The notes under the pieces were generated by a model, which saw nothing but the letters and a program-made list of their open reading frames with translations, was not told the origin of the DNA and searched no databases. Shown piece by piece: positions 1 to 7,737 of a DNA stretch of 64,000 nucleotides. The stretch spans positions 54,616 through 118,615 of the forward strand of contig DATKUY010000005.1 of the NCBI GenBank assembly GCA_035530375.1, read 5' to 3'. Origin of the DNA: Sulfuricella sp035530375. GTDB lineage: Bacteria > Pseudomonadota > Gammaproteobacteria > Burkholderiales > Sulfuricellaceae. Made by a program: the position numbers and the translations under genes. The stretch's first letter is position 1. Every line of letters starts with the position of its first letter.

Positions 1-127
1 CATCGAAGCGCAGTTGCACCGCGGTGGACACCTTGTTGACGTTCTGCCCGCCCGGCCCGGAGGCGCGGATAAACTGCAATTCTATTTCGCGCTCGTCAAT
101 GGCAAGCTGCGGGGTAATCCGGATCAT
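1..127 (-). CDS. arfB: Peptide chain release factor-like protein ArfB (partial, N-terminal part only)
   Basis: Only the first 42 codons lie in the window; the gene runs off the left edge. The start is the ATG whose first base is 127 on the minus strand. The protein reads MIRITPQLAIDE and then reaches RASGPGGQNVNKVSTAVQLR, the GGQ peptidyl-tRNA hydrolysis loop of the release-factor superfamily. Having GGQ about 30 residues from the N-terminus is the layout of ArfB (YaeJ), which lacks the codon-recognition domains of RF1 and RF2. ArfB binds stalled ribosomes on non-stop mRNAs and hydrolyses the peptidyl-tRNA. The basic C-terminal tail that would confirm this is outside the window. Confidence 0.85.
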   Translation of the reverse strand, partial: MIRITPQLAIDEREIELQFIRASGPGGQNVNKVSTAVQLRFD

Positions 128-208
128 GTTTTAACGGGGCGACGGCAGTCGGCTCAAGCCAGAAGCTGATCATGATATCGCACCAAATCCAGGTTCGCGA
201 GGCGAATA

Positions 209-1090
209 ATGTGGCATGACATCAGCAAGGAAATCTCTGCGGCGACCGGTGAAGCTTGTCTCGTTCAAGCTGGCCGGCCTGTAGGCGGCGGATGCATTAA
301 CTCCGCTTATCTGGTCGAGGACGGTGCACGCCGTTTCTTCGTCAAAACCAACCGGGCTTCGAGCCTTGCCATGTTCGAAGCGGAAGCCGAGGGGCTGCGT
401 GAAATCTCGGCAACGCGCACCATCCGCGTGCCGGCCCCGATATGCACTGGAATAGCGCTGGATTCGGCATTTCTGGTGCTGGAATTTCTCGACTTGCAAC
501 ACACCCGTGAAAAAGGCCGGGAGGAATTGCTGGGGCGCCAACTGGCCGACATGCACCGGGTAACCGGAGCCCGGTATGGCTGGCATCGCGACAATACCAT
601 CGGCTCCACGCTTCAGAGCAATGCCCCCACCGATAACTGGTTGGAATTCTGGCGCGACCGGCGTCTCGGCCCCCAGCTTGCGCTGGCCGCAAGCAACGGC
701 CACAACGGCACATTACTGCGCCAGGCGGAACATTTGATGGTTCGGTTGGATGGATTTTTTACCGGGTATATTCCGCAACCATCGCTGTTGCATGGCGATT
801 TGTGGAGCGGAAACCGTGCCTGCTCGCACAGGGGTGAACCGGTTATTTTCGATCCGGCAGTCTACTATGGCGACAGGGAAACTGATCTGGCGATGACTGA
901 ATTGTTCGGCGGCTTTTCCACTGCTTTTTACGCGGCCTACCGTGAGGTGCTTCCTGTCGATCCCGGCTACCGCGTGCGAAAGACACTTTACAACCTTTAC
1001 CACGTGCTGAACCATCTCAACCTGTTCGGTGGAGGCTATTCAGGGCAGGCGGAGAGGATGATCGAAAAACTGCTGAGCGAAATGGGATAG
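209..1090 (+). CDS. Fructosamine/ketosamine-3-kinase family protein
   Basis: A 293-residue protein of the size of bacterial YniA/FN3K-like kinases. FFVKTN (K46) fits the ATP-binding lysine, LLHGDLWSGN (H195, D197) is the catalytic loop of this family, and VIFDPAVYYGDRE (D215) supplies the metal-binding aspartate of the aminoglycoside-phosphotransferase fold. Family members phosphorylate ketosamines on glycated proteins or small molecules so that the sugar adduct decays. The start has a GAGG-like ribosome site about seven bases upstream. It stands alone, divergent from arfB and convergent with the next small gene. The actual substrate cannot be read from sequence. Confidence 0.85.
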   Translation: MWHDISKEISAATGEACLVQAGRPVGGGCINSAYLVEDGARRFFVKTNRASSLAMFEAEAEGLREISATRTIRVPAPICTGIALDSAFLVLEFLDLQHTREKGREELLGRQLADMHRVTGARYGWHRDNTIGSTLQSNAPTDNWLEFWRDRRLGPQLALAASNGHNGTLLRQAEHLMVRLDGFFTGYIPQPSLLHGDLWSGNRACSHRGEPVIFDPAVYYGDRETDLAMTELFGGFSTAFYAAYREVLPVDPGYRVRKTLYNLYHVLNHLNLFGGGYSGQAERMIEKLLSEMG

Positions 1091-1129
1091 GCCTCAACCC
1101 AACAACGACACCGCGCAAGGCGGGCGAAA

Positions 1130-1387
1130 CTAGGCCTTGGTATTGACGTTCTGCCCCAGATGCGACGGCAGGTTGATCGACGGCAGTTTGGATGGCTGTT
1201 TCACGGAACCGAGCGGTGCGGCAACATTCTGCTTGTCCATGCCCAAGGAAGTCTTCTGCATACCTGTTTCCGAGGACTTCTTCTGCATGCCCGTTTCCAA
1301 GGGGTTCTTCTGCTTGCCTGTGCCAATCGAATCACCGACCGCCTGGCCGGATAAAGCACTGACGCTGGATGCGCTGGATATATCCAT
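1130..1387 (-). CDS. Small YjfB-like (putative motility) protein with internal tandem repeats
   Basis: An 85-residue protein starting MDISSAS, chosen because GGAGG lies about ten bases upstream. The N-terminus (MDIS followed by a small Ala/Ser-rich helix) and the ending PSHLGQNVNTKA resemble the YjfB family of short putative motility proteins. The middle is unusual: it holds nine-residue repeats of the form TGMQKKSSE (about residues 24-58), where normal members have a leucine-rich helix. It has no signal peptide or membrane segment and lies convergent to the fructosamine-kinase-like gene. The family assignment rests on both ends only, so confidence is moderate. Confidence 0.55.
   Translation of the reverse strand: MDISSASSVSALSGQAVGDSIGTGKQKNPLETGMQKKSSETGMQKTSLGMDKQNVAAPLGSVKQPSKLPSINLPSHLGQNVNTKA
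1232..1339 (-). repeat. 27-nt tandem repeats inside the YjfB-like gene
   Basis: Two full 27-base units at 1259-1285 and 1286-1312 match at about 22 of 27 positions. Degenerate units flank them on both sides. The period is a multiple of three, so the reading frame is kept and each unit encodes nine residues of the pattern TG-M/K-QK-x4. Confidence 0.75.
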
Positions 1388-1700
1388 GATGAAACCTCCA
1401 CATAAATCAACTCTACACACCCAAAATATAGCACAAGTCTGCCGAACGCAAGAGAAAATATTGTATCGATCTGCATTATGAAAAATTGGTAGTTAATCAT
1501 ATGCTGATTAACCTAGTACATTCGTACTAACCATCGGAAAAAAAACAATATTTTTTAAAAAAAGCTTGCCTTTGCCAAAACAAATTCAGTATGCTTGCCT
1601 TAACGTAAACGGCACGACCTTACACATCTCGGAAAAAGCCGTGGCTCCCTTTTACAGGGGAACATTTTATTTAGAGATGAAGACTGGACAGGAGGATTTG
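1388..1700. other. AT-rich intergenic region upstream of soxX
   Basis: This 313-base gap separates the divergent YjfB-like gene and soxX. It is clearly more AT-rich than its surroundings, with A-runs at about 1539-1564. Apart from the ribosome sites of the two flanking genes and one weak promoter-like pair at 1566-1595, nothing coding is supported. An in-frame upstream extension of soxX exists but lacks a ribosome site. Confidence 0.6.
1566..1595 (+). promoter_or_regulatory. Possible sigma-70 promoter of the sox cluster
   Basis: TTGCCT (1566-1571) and TATGCT (1590-1595) are separated by 18 bases, each matching the consensus at four of six positions. It lies about 105 bases before the soxX start. 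It is a weak match and the only candidate noticed in this gap. Confidence 0.25.
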
Positions 1701-2060
1701 ATGCAAAAAAAATCGGTGCTTTTGTTTGCACTTATCGCTGGGCTGGGGATTGCAAGCGTGGCCGCGGCAACCGAGGCGACCATGAAAATGGAGGGACGGA
1801 AAATCGTTTTCGACCGCAAAAAGGGAAACTGCCTTTCCTGCCACGCGATTCCCAACGATCCCAAGGCGGAATCGGCCGGCAATATCGCTCCGCCCTTCAT
1901 CATGATGAAGGCGCGCTATCCGGATCGCGCCAAACTGCGCGCACAGATCTGGAATTCCACCCAAGCCAACCCGAGAACCGCGATGCCGCCCTTCGGCAAA
2001 CACCGTATACTGACCGAGCAGGAAATTGATCAAGTTGTTGAATACATACAAAGCCTTTAA
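1701..2060 (+). CDS. soxX: SoxX, monoheme cytochrome c of the thiosulfate-oxidising complex
   Basis: SoxX pairs with SoxA to form the SoxAX cytochrome, which couples thiosulfate oxidatively to the SoxY cysteine in the periplasm. The 119-residue protein has a signal peptide (about residues 1-22, ending AAA), one heme site CLSCH (C44, C47, H48) and a probable distal ligand M95 in AMPPFG. The start is the ATG preceded by AGGAGG six bases upstream; an ATG at 1677 in the same frame lacks such a site. It is the first gene of soxXYZAB and is followed after about 35 bases by soxY. Size, heme spacing and neighbours all agree. Confidence 0.93.
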   Translation: MQKKSVLLFALIAGLGIASVAAATEATMKMEGRKIVFDRKKGNCLSCHAIPNDPKAESAGNIAPPFIMMKARYPDRAKLRAQIWNSTQANPRTAMPPFGKHRILTEQEIDQVVEYIQSL

Positions 2061-2095
2061 ATTTTTGACCTTACCTTAAATTAGGAGAGCGAACA

Positions 2096-2566
2096 ATGAA
2101 TCAATTGCGTAGAACTTTTTTAAAGAGCACCGGCGCGGCTGGAACGGTGGCGGTCGCGATCGCGGCCGGCCTGCTCAGACCCGGCCAGGTTCTGGCTGCG
2201 GAATGGAACACGGCAGCATTCAATGCAACGACCACGGAAGAAGCCATGAAAATCGTCAACGTGAAAGGCGCGGTCGAAAGCAAGGATGTCCAGATCAAGG
2301 CGCCGGATATTGCGGAAAATGGCGCGGTCGTACCGGTGGAAATCACCAGCAAGATACCAGGCGTCACATCGATCATGATTTTCGTGGACAAGAACCAGAA
2401 CCCGCTGATCGCCGATTTCACGCTTTCCAATGGCACCGAACCGTACATTTCAACGCGCATCAAGATGGCATCCACCTCCCACGTCAGGGCAGTGGTAAAG
2501 GCCGGCGGCAAAGCTTACACCGCGAGCAAGGAAGTCAAGGTAACCATCGGCGGTTGCGGCGGCTGA
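2096..2566 (+). CDS. soxY: SoxY, sulfur-carrier subunit of SoxYZ
   Basis: SoxY carries the pathway intermediates covalently on the cysteine of its mobile C-terminal arm. This 156-residue protein ends in VTIGGCGG, the diagnostic carrier motif (C154). The N-terminus has a twin-arginine type signal (RRTFLK at residues 5-10, then a hydrophobic stretch to about residue 35), so the protein is probably exported folded, and SoxZ could be carried along with it. A GGAGAG ribosome site precedes the ATG. It lies between soxX and soxZ as in other sox clusters. Confidence 0.95.
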   Translation: MNQLRRTFLKSTGAAGTVAVAIAAGLLRPGQVLAAEWNTAAFNATTTEEAMKIVNVKGAVESKDVQIKAPDIAENGAVVPVEITSKIPGVTSIMIFVDKNQNPLIADFTLSNGTEPYISTRIKMASTSHVRAVVKAGGKAYTASKEVKVTIGGCGG

Positions 2567-2636
2567 TCGAACCCGAACCGACTTGTATATTCACCCTATT
2601 AAATCAATTGAATAGATCGACTTTAAGGATACGAAC

Positions 2637-2951
2637 ATGGCTGAAGGAATGAAAATTCGTGCGACGATGCAAGGCGACGTCGCTGACGTAAAATCGCTGA
2701 TAAACCACATTATGGAAACCGGGCTGCGCAAGGATTCGAAAACAGGGAAATTGATTCCCGCGCACTTCATCAACCACGTCGTTGCCACCCTGAACGGCAA
2801 AACGGTGCTGGAGGCGCACTGGGGCGCAGCGATTTCCAAAAACCCCTTTCTGGGTTTCAAGGTCAAAGGCGCCAAAGCCGGAGACAAGATTGCCATTGCC
2901 ACAGAAGACAACAAAGGCGAAAAAATCAGCGGTGAAACGACCGTAGCCTAA
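2637..2951 (+). CDS. soxZ: SoxZ, partner subunit of SoxYZ
   Basis: A 104-residue protein with no signal peptide, matching SoxZ, which forms a heterodimer with SoxY and presents the carrier arm to the other Sox enzymes. Family-typical stretches are the early MKIRATM region, PAHFINHVVATLNG and AHWGAAISKNPFLGF. Lack of its own signal fits export together with the Tat-targeted SoxY. AAGGA lies ten bases before the start. A structured 194-base spacer separates it from soxA. Confidence 0.94.
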   Translation: MAEGMKIRATMQGDVADVKSLINHIMETGLRKDSKTGKLIPAHFINHVVATLNGKTVLEAHWGAAISKNPFLGFKVKGAKAGDKIAIATEDNKGEKISGETTVA

Positions 2952-3145
2952 AAAGCTGCTTCAGAAAAACGGGGGAGGCGGAAGCGTAGCAACCGGAATG
3001 TACGTACGGTACATGAGGAAGTGGGCGCCGCCCGACCCGCATCGCAGATGCGCCGTAATCTTGAATCAAGGCGGCTTGACCGGGCGGGATATGCCCGGCC
3101 AAATTTACAAAGAGAATATAATTGATTTCTGAAAAAGGAACGATG
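2952..3145. other. Structured spacer between soxZ and soxA
   Basis: This 194-base gap interrupts an otherwise tight cluster. It contains a near-palindrome around TGTACGTACGGTACA (about 3000-3014), GCATCGCAGATGC (about 3040-3052) and a six-pair stem CCGGGC/GCCCGG at 3080-3085 and 3093-3098. None is followed by a T-run on the plus strand. It could be a folded RNA leader, a processing site or a dispersed element; no gene is supported. Confidence 0.5.
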
Positions 3146-3973
3146 ATGAGACGGAGACTCACTACTTTCTTTATCTGCCTGCTGCTTGGCGCCAGCATGA
3201 GCGCGAACGCCGGGCCTGATGAGGATCGCAAGACGCTGATCGAATACTACAAGAAACAGCTTCCCAATATCAAGTTTGAAAACTACAACATGGGGGCTCT
3301 GGCAATGAATCCGGACGCCATGGCTCAGTACGACAGCATCATGGCGTTCCCGCCTTTCGTCATTGACGTGGATGAGGGCCGGGTAATCTGGGAAAAGCCT
3401 TTCAAGAACGGCAAACACTTCTCCGGTTGTTTCCCCGATGGCGGGAAAAACGTGGCTGGCAACTACCCTTATTTCGACGATGCCAGCGGCAAGGTAGTGA
3501 CCTTCGAGAACGCCATCAACGCCTGCCTGAAAACGAACGGCGAGGCGGAACTGAAATATGGCAGCCGGGAAATCGGCCTGCTGACCGCATATGCCAAGAG
3601 CCTGTCCGACGGCATGGAAGTCAACGTCAAGGTATCCGGGCCGGGCGCCCTGGCCGCCTATGAAAAAGGCAAGCAGTTTTATTACGGACGGCGGGGGCAA
3701 TTGAATTTTTCCTGCTCAATTTGCCATATCGACAATGTCGGCAAGTTCACCCGCAGCGAACAGTTGTCCATGATGATCGGGCAGGCGGCTCACTGGCCCG
3801 AGTTCCGCCAGGGCACCGAACTGCTCACGCTGCAAGGGCGTTTCCGGCAATGCAATAAAAATACGCGCTCGGTGCCGCTGGGATTCAACAGCGAAGAGTA
3901 CAACGACCTGGAATACTTTCTCACCTATATGAGCAACGGCCAAAAAATGCAGACGCCGGTATTCCGCAAGTAA
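3146..3973 (+). CDS. soxA: SoxA, cytochrome subunit of SoxAX (single-heme type)
   Basis: SoxA supplies the catalytic site at which thiosulfate is attached to SoxY. Counting from the ATG at 3146, the 275-residue protein has a signal peptide ending near SANA (about residue 22), one heme motif CSICH (C190, C193, H194) and the conserved cysteine in GRFRQC (C236), which in studied SoxA is the persulfide heme ligand. The N-terminal half keeps two lone cysteines (C95, C127) but has no second CxxCH, so this is a monoheme form rather than the diheme Rhodovulum type. AGGA lies six bases before 3146; the ATG at 3143 is also possible. Confidence 0.92.
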   Translation: MRRRLTTFFICLLLGASMSANAGPDEDRKTLIEYYKKQLPNIKFENYNMGALAMNPDAMAQYDSIMAFPPFVIDVDEGRVIWEKPFKNGKHFSGCFPDGGKNVAGNYPYFDDASGKVVTFENAINACLKTNGEAELKYGSREIGLLTAYAKSLSDGMEVNVKVSGPGALAAYEKGKQFYYGRRGQLNFSCSICHIDNVGKFTRSEQLSMMIGQAAHWPEFRQGTELLTLQGRFRQCNKNTRSVPLGFNSEEYNDLEYFLTYMSNGQKMQTPVFRK

Positions 3974-3985
3974 GCCACATTAGCC

Positions 3986-4044
3986 GGGAGCGGGGGATAG
4001 AGGCGGGGATCGCCTCGGAGGTTTTCCTCTTGCCTCTTGCTCCC
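3986..4044. repeat. Hairpin-rich spacer between soxA and soxB
   Basis: GGGAGC at 3986-3991 can pair with GCTCCC at 4039-4044. Inside lie GAGGCG/CGCCTC (4000-4005, 4011-4016; loop GGGAT) and GGAGG/CCTCT (about 4017-4030). The nested arrangement looks like a palindromic intergenic element; with no T-run it is not a clear terminator. It ends just before the soxB ribosome site. Confidence 0.45.
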
Positions 4045-4064
4045 ACCAGATTCGGAGTTCTCCC

Positions 4065-5780
4065 ATGTCCATGAACCGTCGCGAATTCCTCCAGATACTG
4101 GCGATAGCCGCCGCATCCGGTTTCGCATTGAACAGCCGGTCAGCGCTATCCGCAGCCAGTGCCGGCAGCTTTTACGATTTGCCCGCGTTCGGCAATGTTT
4201 CCCTGCTGCACATCACCGATTGCCACGCTCAGTTGATGCCGATTTATTTCCGCGAGCCTAACGTCAATATCGGCCTGGGCAGCAGCCTTAACAGGCCGCC
4301 GCACCTGGTCGGCGAAAAACTGCTCCGGGCTTTCGGCATCCGCCCCGGCACGGTGGAGGCCCATGCCTTCACCTACCTCGATTTCGACAAAGCCGCCCGC
4401 ACCTACGGCAAGGTTGGCGGCTTCGCCCACCTGTCCACATTGATAAAAAAAATCCGCGCCAGCCGTCCCGGCTCGCTGCTGCTGGATGGCGGCGATACCT
4501 GGCAGGGCTCCGCCACCGCCTTGTGGACCAAGGGACAGGACATGGTGGATGCCGGCAAACTGCTCGGCGTCGATGTCATGACCGGCCACTGGGAATTCAC
4601 CCTTGGCGCAGAGCGCGTCAAACAGGTGGTGGATAACGATTTCAAGGACAAAGTGGATTTTGTCGCGCAAAACATCAAGACCAACGATTTCGGCGACCCG
4701 GTGTTCCGGCCCTACACCATCAAGAATATCAACGGCATCCCGGTCGCCATCATCGGCCAGGCCTTTCCCTACACGCCGATCGCCAACCCGCGCTACATGA
4801 CTCCGGACTGGAGCTTCGGCATCCAGGACGATAACATGCAGAAGATGGTGGACGAAACTCGTGCCAAAGGCGCGCAGGTCGTTGTAGTGCTGTCCCACAA
4901 CGGCATGGACGTGGACCTGAAAATGGCCAGCCGCGTTACCGGGATCGACGCCGTCATGGGCGGCCATACCCATGACGGCATACCGGCTCCGTCCATCGTC
5001 AAGAATGCCGGCGGGCAGACTCTGGTGACCAATGCTGGTTCCAACGGCAAGTTCCTCGGCGTGCTGGATTTCGACGTCAGGGGCGGCAAAGTTGTCGGCT
5101 TCAAATACAAACTGCTGCCGGTGTTCGCCAACCTGATCGAGCCGGATGCAAGCATGGCGGCGCTGATCAAGAAGGTGCGTGCGCCTTACGAAGCCAAGCT
5201 GGCCGAAAAGCTGGCAGTCACCGAGGGAACGCTGTATCGCCGCGGCAACTTCAACGGCACCTTCGATCAGTTGATACTCGACGCGTTGATGGAAGTGAAA
5301 GGCGCTGATGCAGCCTTCTCGCCGGGTTTCCGCTGGGGAACCTCGCTCCTGCCGGGGGATACCATCACCATGGAGCACGTGATGGATCAAACCGCCATCA
5401 CTTATCCCTACTCCACGCTGACCGAGATGACCGGCACGACAATCAAGGACATCATGGAAGACGTGTGCGACAACCTGTTCAATGCCGATCCCTACAAGCA
5501 GCAGGGCGGCGACATGGTGCGCGTCGGCGGCATCAGCTACACCTGCGATTTGCGGCAGGGCTTCGGCAAGCGCATCGACAACATGACACTAAAAGGCAAG
5601 CCACTCGACCCCAACAGGAAATACAAGGTGGCGGGATGGGCTCCGGTGGCGGAAGGGGCCAGCGGAGAGCCGATCTGGGACGTGGTGGCAGGTTATTTGC
5701 GGGACAAGAAAGTGATCACGCCACGCAAACTCAATCTGCCGAAACTGGTCGGCGTGGAGGGCAATGCGGGCATGGCTTGA
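4065..5780 (+). CDS. soxB: SoxB, dimanganese sulfate thiohydrolase
   Basis: SoxB hydrolyses the terminal sulfonate from SoxY-bound intermediates, releasing sulfate. The 571-residue length is typical. A twin-arginine signal (RREFLQ, residues 5-10) leads to a metallophosphoesterase domain with HITDCHAQ (D52, H54), LLLDGGDTWQGS, GHWEF, LSHNG and GGHTHD supplying the metal ligands. A 5'-nucleotidase-type C-terminal domain follows (PGFRWG, GDTITMEHV). GGAG seven bases upstream favours 4065 over the ATG at 4071. It closes the sox cluster; no soxCD follows, which in other bacteria goes with sulfur-globule formation or a different route for the sulfane sulfur. Confidence 0.96.
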   Translation: MSMNRREFLQILAIAAASGFALNSRSALSAASAGSFYDLPAFGNVSLLHITDCHAQLMPIYFREPNVNIGLGSSLNRPPHLVGEKLLRAFGIRPGTVEAHAFTYLDFDKAARTYGKVGGFAHLSTLIKKIRASRPGSLLLDGGDTWQGSATALWTKGQDMVDAGKLLGVDVMTGHWEFTLGAERVKQVVDNDFKDKVDFVAQNIKTNDFGDPVFRPYTIKNINGIPVAIIGQAFPYTPIANPRYMTPDWSFGIQDDNMQKMVDETRAKGAQVVVVLSHNGMDVDLKMASRVTGIDAVMGGHTHDGIPAPSIVKNAGGQTLVTNAGSNGKFLGVLDFDVRGGKVVGFKYKLLPVFANLIEPDASMAALIKKVRAPYEAKLAEKLAVTEGTLYRRGNFNGTFDQLILDALMEVKGADAAFSPGFRWGTSLLPGDTITMEHVMDQTAITYPYSTLTEMTGTTIKDIMEDVCDNLFNADPYKQQGGDMVRVGGISYTCDLRQGFGKRIDNMTLKGKPLDPNRKYKVAGWAPVAEGASGEPIWDVVAGYLRDKKVITPRKLNLPKLVGVEGNAGMA

Positions 5781-5802
5781 GTAGAGTAAGATAGCGGGCC
5801 GC

Positions 5803-5811
5803 TGCTATAAT
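5803..5811 (+). promoter_or_regulatory. Extended -10 promoter of the MacA/MacB-type operon
   Basis: TGCTATAAT is an extended -10 element (TGn plus a perfect TATAAT at 5806-5811). It begins about 20 bases after the soxB stop and 25 bases before the adaptor start. No convincing -35 box sits at the usual distance, which is tolerated with an extended -10. Confidence 0.5.
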
Positions 5812-5835
5812 TTTTCTTTGTATGGAAAATGCCCT

Positions 5836-7005
5836 ATGCCCGTAGCCCGCTCTATCCGAAGTTTGCTTGTTTTCGCGGTGCTTGCCGCCGTTGTCGGCGG
5901 TGGAATTTACTATTGGCAACATCAGGGGGGCGGCCAACCCCAGGACAGGTTCAAAACCCAGCCGGTAGACCGCGCCGATGTCGTTCAGACGATATCGGCG
6001 AACGGTACGCTGAGCCCGGTGGTGCTGGTGAACGTGGGCACCCAGGTATCCGGCACGGTGAAGCGTCTCAACGCGGATTTCAACAGCCGGGTGAAAGAGG
6101 GCCAAATTCTTGCTGAACTCGACCCCGCCTTGTTTGAAGCCCAGCTCAAGCAAGACCAGGCCAATGTCGCCAATGCCGAGGCCAACCTCGTCCTGATGCA
6201 AGCCAAGGAAGAGCGAGCGCGAGCGCTGCTGCAGAAAGGTTTTATTTCGCAGGACGCCGTCGATCAGGCCAGACAGCAACTGGATTCCGCCCTGGCCCAG
6301 CTCAAGCTGGCACAGGCCCAACTGACACGCTCCCGCACCAACCTGAACTATTCCGTGATCCGTTCCCCGATTTCCGGCGTGGTGGTGGCCCGCAACGTGG
6401 ATATGGGCCAGACCGTGGCCGCCAGTTTCCAGACACCGGTACTTTTCCAGATCGCCGGCGACCTCAAGCAGATGCAAATCGAGACCAGCGTGGCCGAAGC
6501 GGATATCGGCGACCTCAAGACCGGCTTGCCGGTGCGCTTTACCGTGGACGCATTCCTGGATCGGCAGTTCGAAGGCCGTGTCAAAGAGATCAGGCTCAAC
6601 CCCAGCATTCAGCAGAATGTGGTGACCTACAACGTGGTGGTGGCAGTGGAAAACCCGGATGAAATACTGCTGCCGGGCATGACGGCTCACGTTCAGGTGA
6701 CCGTGAGCCGCCATGCAAATGTACTGCGGGTTTCGAATGCCGCGTTGCGTTACAGACCGATGAAAGAGGACGGCAGCGAAGCGACCGACAAGAACGACGG
6801 CAAGAAGGAAAAAGACCGGGGCGGCGCCACGGTTTACCGGCTGGATAACGGCAAGTCGGTGGCGGTGAAGATCAAAACCGGCATTTCCGATGGCAGTTAC
6901 ACCGAAGTGCTGGGCGATGGTCTCAAGGAAGGCGATCTGCTTATTACCCGGGAAATCGGCACCAAAAAGGATAAAGCGGGCGGCTTCGGCTTCAGGATGA
7001 TGTAA
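5836..7005 (+). CDS. MacA-like periplasmic adaptor of an ABC efflux pump
   Basis: A 389-residue HlyD/RND-type membrane fusion protein. One N-terminal membrane segment (about residues 7-27) anchors it in the inner membrane. A barrel-sandwich/lipoyl half (SPVVLVNVGTQVSGTV), a long alpha-hairpin rich in Gln, Ala and Leu (about residues 85-160), the second lipoyl half (YSVIRSPISGVVVARNVD) and beta-barrel domains follow. The last part has a charged insertion rich in Lys, Asp and Gly. Such proteins connect a MacB-type ABC transporter to an outer-membrane channel; no tolC-like gene is in the window. Its stop codon overlaps the ATG of the ATPase gene by one base. The start was taken at ATG 5836, where the hydrophobic signal begins. 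Confidence 0.88.
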   Translation: MPVARSIRSLLVFAVLAAVVGGGIYYWQHQGGGQPQDRFKTQPVDRADVVQTISANGTLSPVVLVNVGTQVSGTVKRLNADFNSRVKEGQILAELDPALFEAQLKQDQANVANAEANLVLMQAKEERARALLQKGFISQDAVDQARQQLDSALAQLKLAQAQLTRSRTNLNYSVIRSPISGVVVARNVDMGQTVAASFQTPVLFQIAGDLKQMQIETSVAEADIGDLKTGLPVRFTVDAFLDRQFEGRVKEIRLNPSIQQNVVTYNVVVAVENPDEILLPGMTAHVQVTVSRHANVLRVSNAALRYRPMKEDGSEATDKNDGKKEKDRGGATVYRLDNGKSVAVKIKTGISDGSYTEVLGDGLKEGDLLITREIGTKKDKAGGFGFRMM

Positions 7006-7700
7006 TGGCCGCCTCCCTGATTCGCGTCGAAGGGCTCCACAAGCAATATGAGGTCAAGGGCGGGCGCGCCGTGCCGGTGCTGCATGACGTCAACCTGAGC
7101 ATTGCCGCGGGTGAATTCGTCGCCATCATGGGGCCGTCCGGCTCCGGCAAATCCACCTTCATGAATATTCTCGGCTGCCTCGATACGCCGACCAGCGGCC
7201 ACTATTTTCTCAATGGGCGGGACGTGGCGCTGCTAAGCCCGGACGAACTGGCACAACTGCGCAACAGCCAGATCGGCTTCGTGTTCCAGGGTTTCAACCT
7301 GCTGAAACGCGTGACGGCGCAGGACAACGTTGCCTTGCCTCTGCTTTATTCCGGGCAAAGCCAGGCTGCGCGCCGGCAGCGTGCCCTCGAAATGCTGCGC
7401 CAGACGGGGCTGGAGAAATTCGCGCTTTCCCTGCCCAACCAGATGTCCGGCGGCCAACAGCAGCGCATTGCCATTGCCCGTGCCTTGATCAACCATCCTC
7501 CCCTGATTCTGGCGGACGAGCCTACCGGCAACCTCGATACCCACACCAGCCAGGAAATCATGGAGATATTCACGCGGCTCAACCATGAGCAGGGGATGAC
7601 CGTGATCCTGGTGACCCACGAGCCGGATATCGCCCGCTACGCGCACCGGCTGGTGCGGTTTGTGGACGGGCGTGTAGAACGGGACGGAGCAGTATTCTAA
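7005..7700 (+). CDS. MacB/LolD-type ABC transporter ATP-binding protein
   Basis: A 231-residue stand-alone nucleotide-binding subunit. Walker A is GPSGSGKST (residues 43-51), the ABC signature MSGGQQQR lies near residue 146, and Walker B with its glutamate is LILADEPTGNLD; the switch histidine is in LVTHEPD. Its relatives (LolD, MacB ATPase domain, FtsE) drive mechanotransmission pumps that move lipids, peptides or macrolides outward. It is translationally coupled to the adaptor. Its permease gene should follow directly but is displaced by the inverted-repeat/GxxExxY cassette. Confidence 0.92.
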   Translation: MAASLIRVEGLHKQYEVKGGRAVPVLHDVNLSIAAGEFVAIMGPSGSGKSTFMNILGCLDTPTSGHYFLNGRDVALLSPDELAQLRNSQIGFVFQGFNLLKRVTAQDNVALPLLYSGQSQAARRQRALEMLRQTGLEKFALSLPNQMSGGQQQRIAIARALINHPPLILADEPTGNLDTHTSQEIMEIFTRLNHEQGMTVILVTHEPDIARYAHRLVRFVDGRVERDGAVF

Positions 7701-7709
7701 AATACTTAG

Positions 7710-7737
7710 CCACGGATTAACACGGATGTACACAGAT
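7710..7737 (+). repeat. Left inverted repeat of the GxxExxY cassette
   Basis: The 28 bases begin CCACGGATTAACACGGAT. They match the reverse complement of 8117-8144 at 25 of 28 positions and the copy at 26021-26048 at 27 of 28. The unit itself contains three near-repeats of ACACGGAT. The ATG of the enclosed gene lies inside it. Confidence 0.9.

Noticed and set aside
4146..5390. Minus-strand open frame over soxB
   Set aside because: soxB is unambiguous on the plus strand; the antisense product has no recognisable domain.
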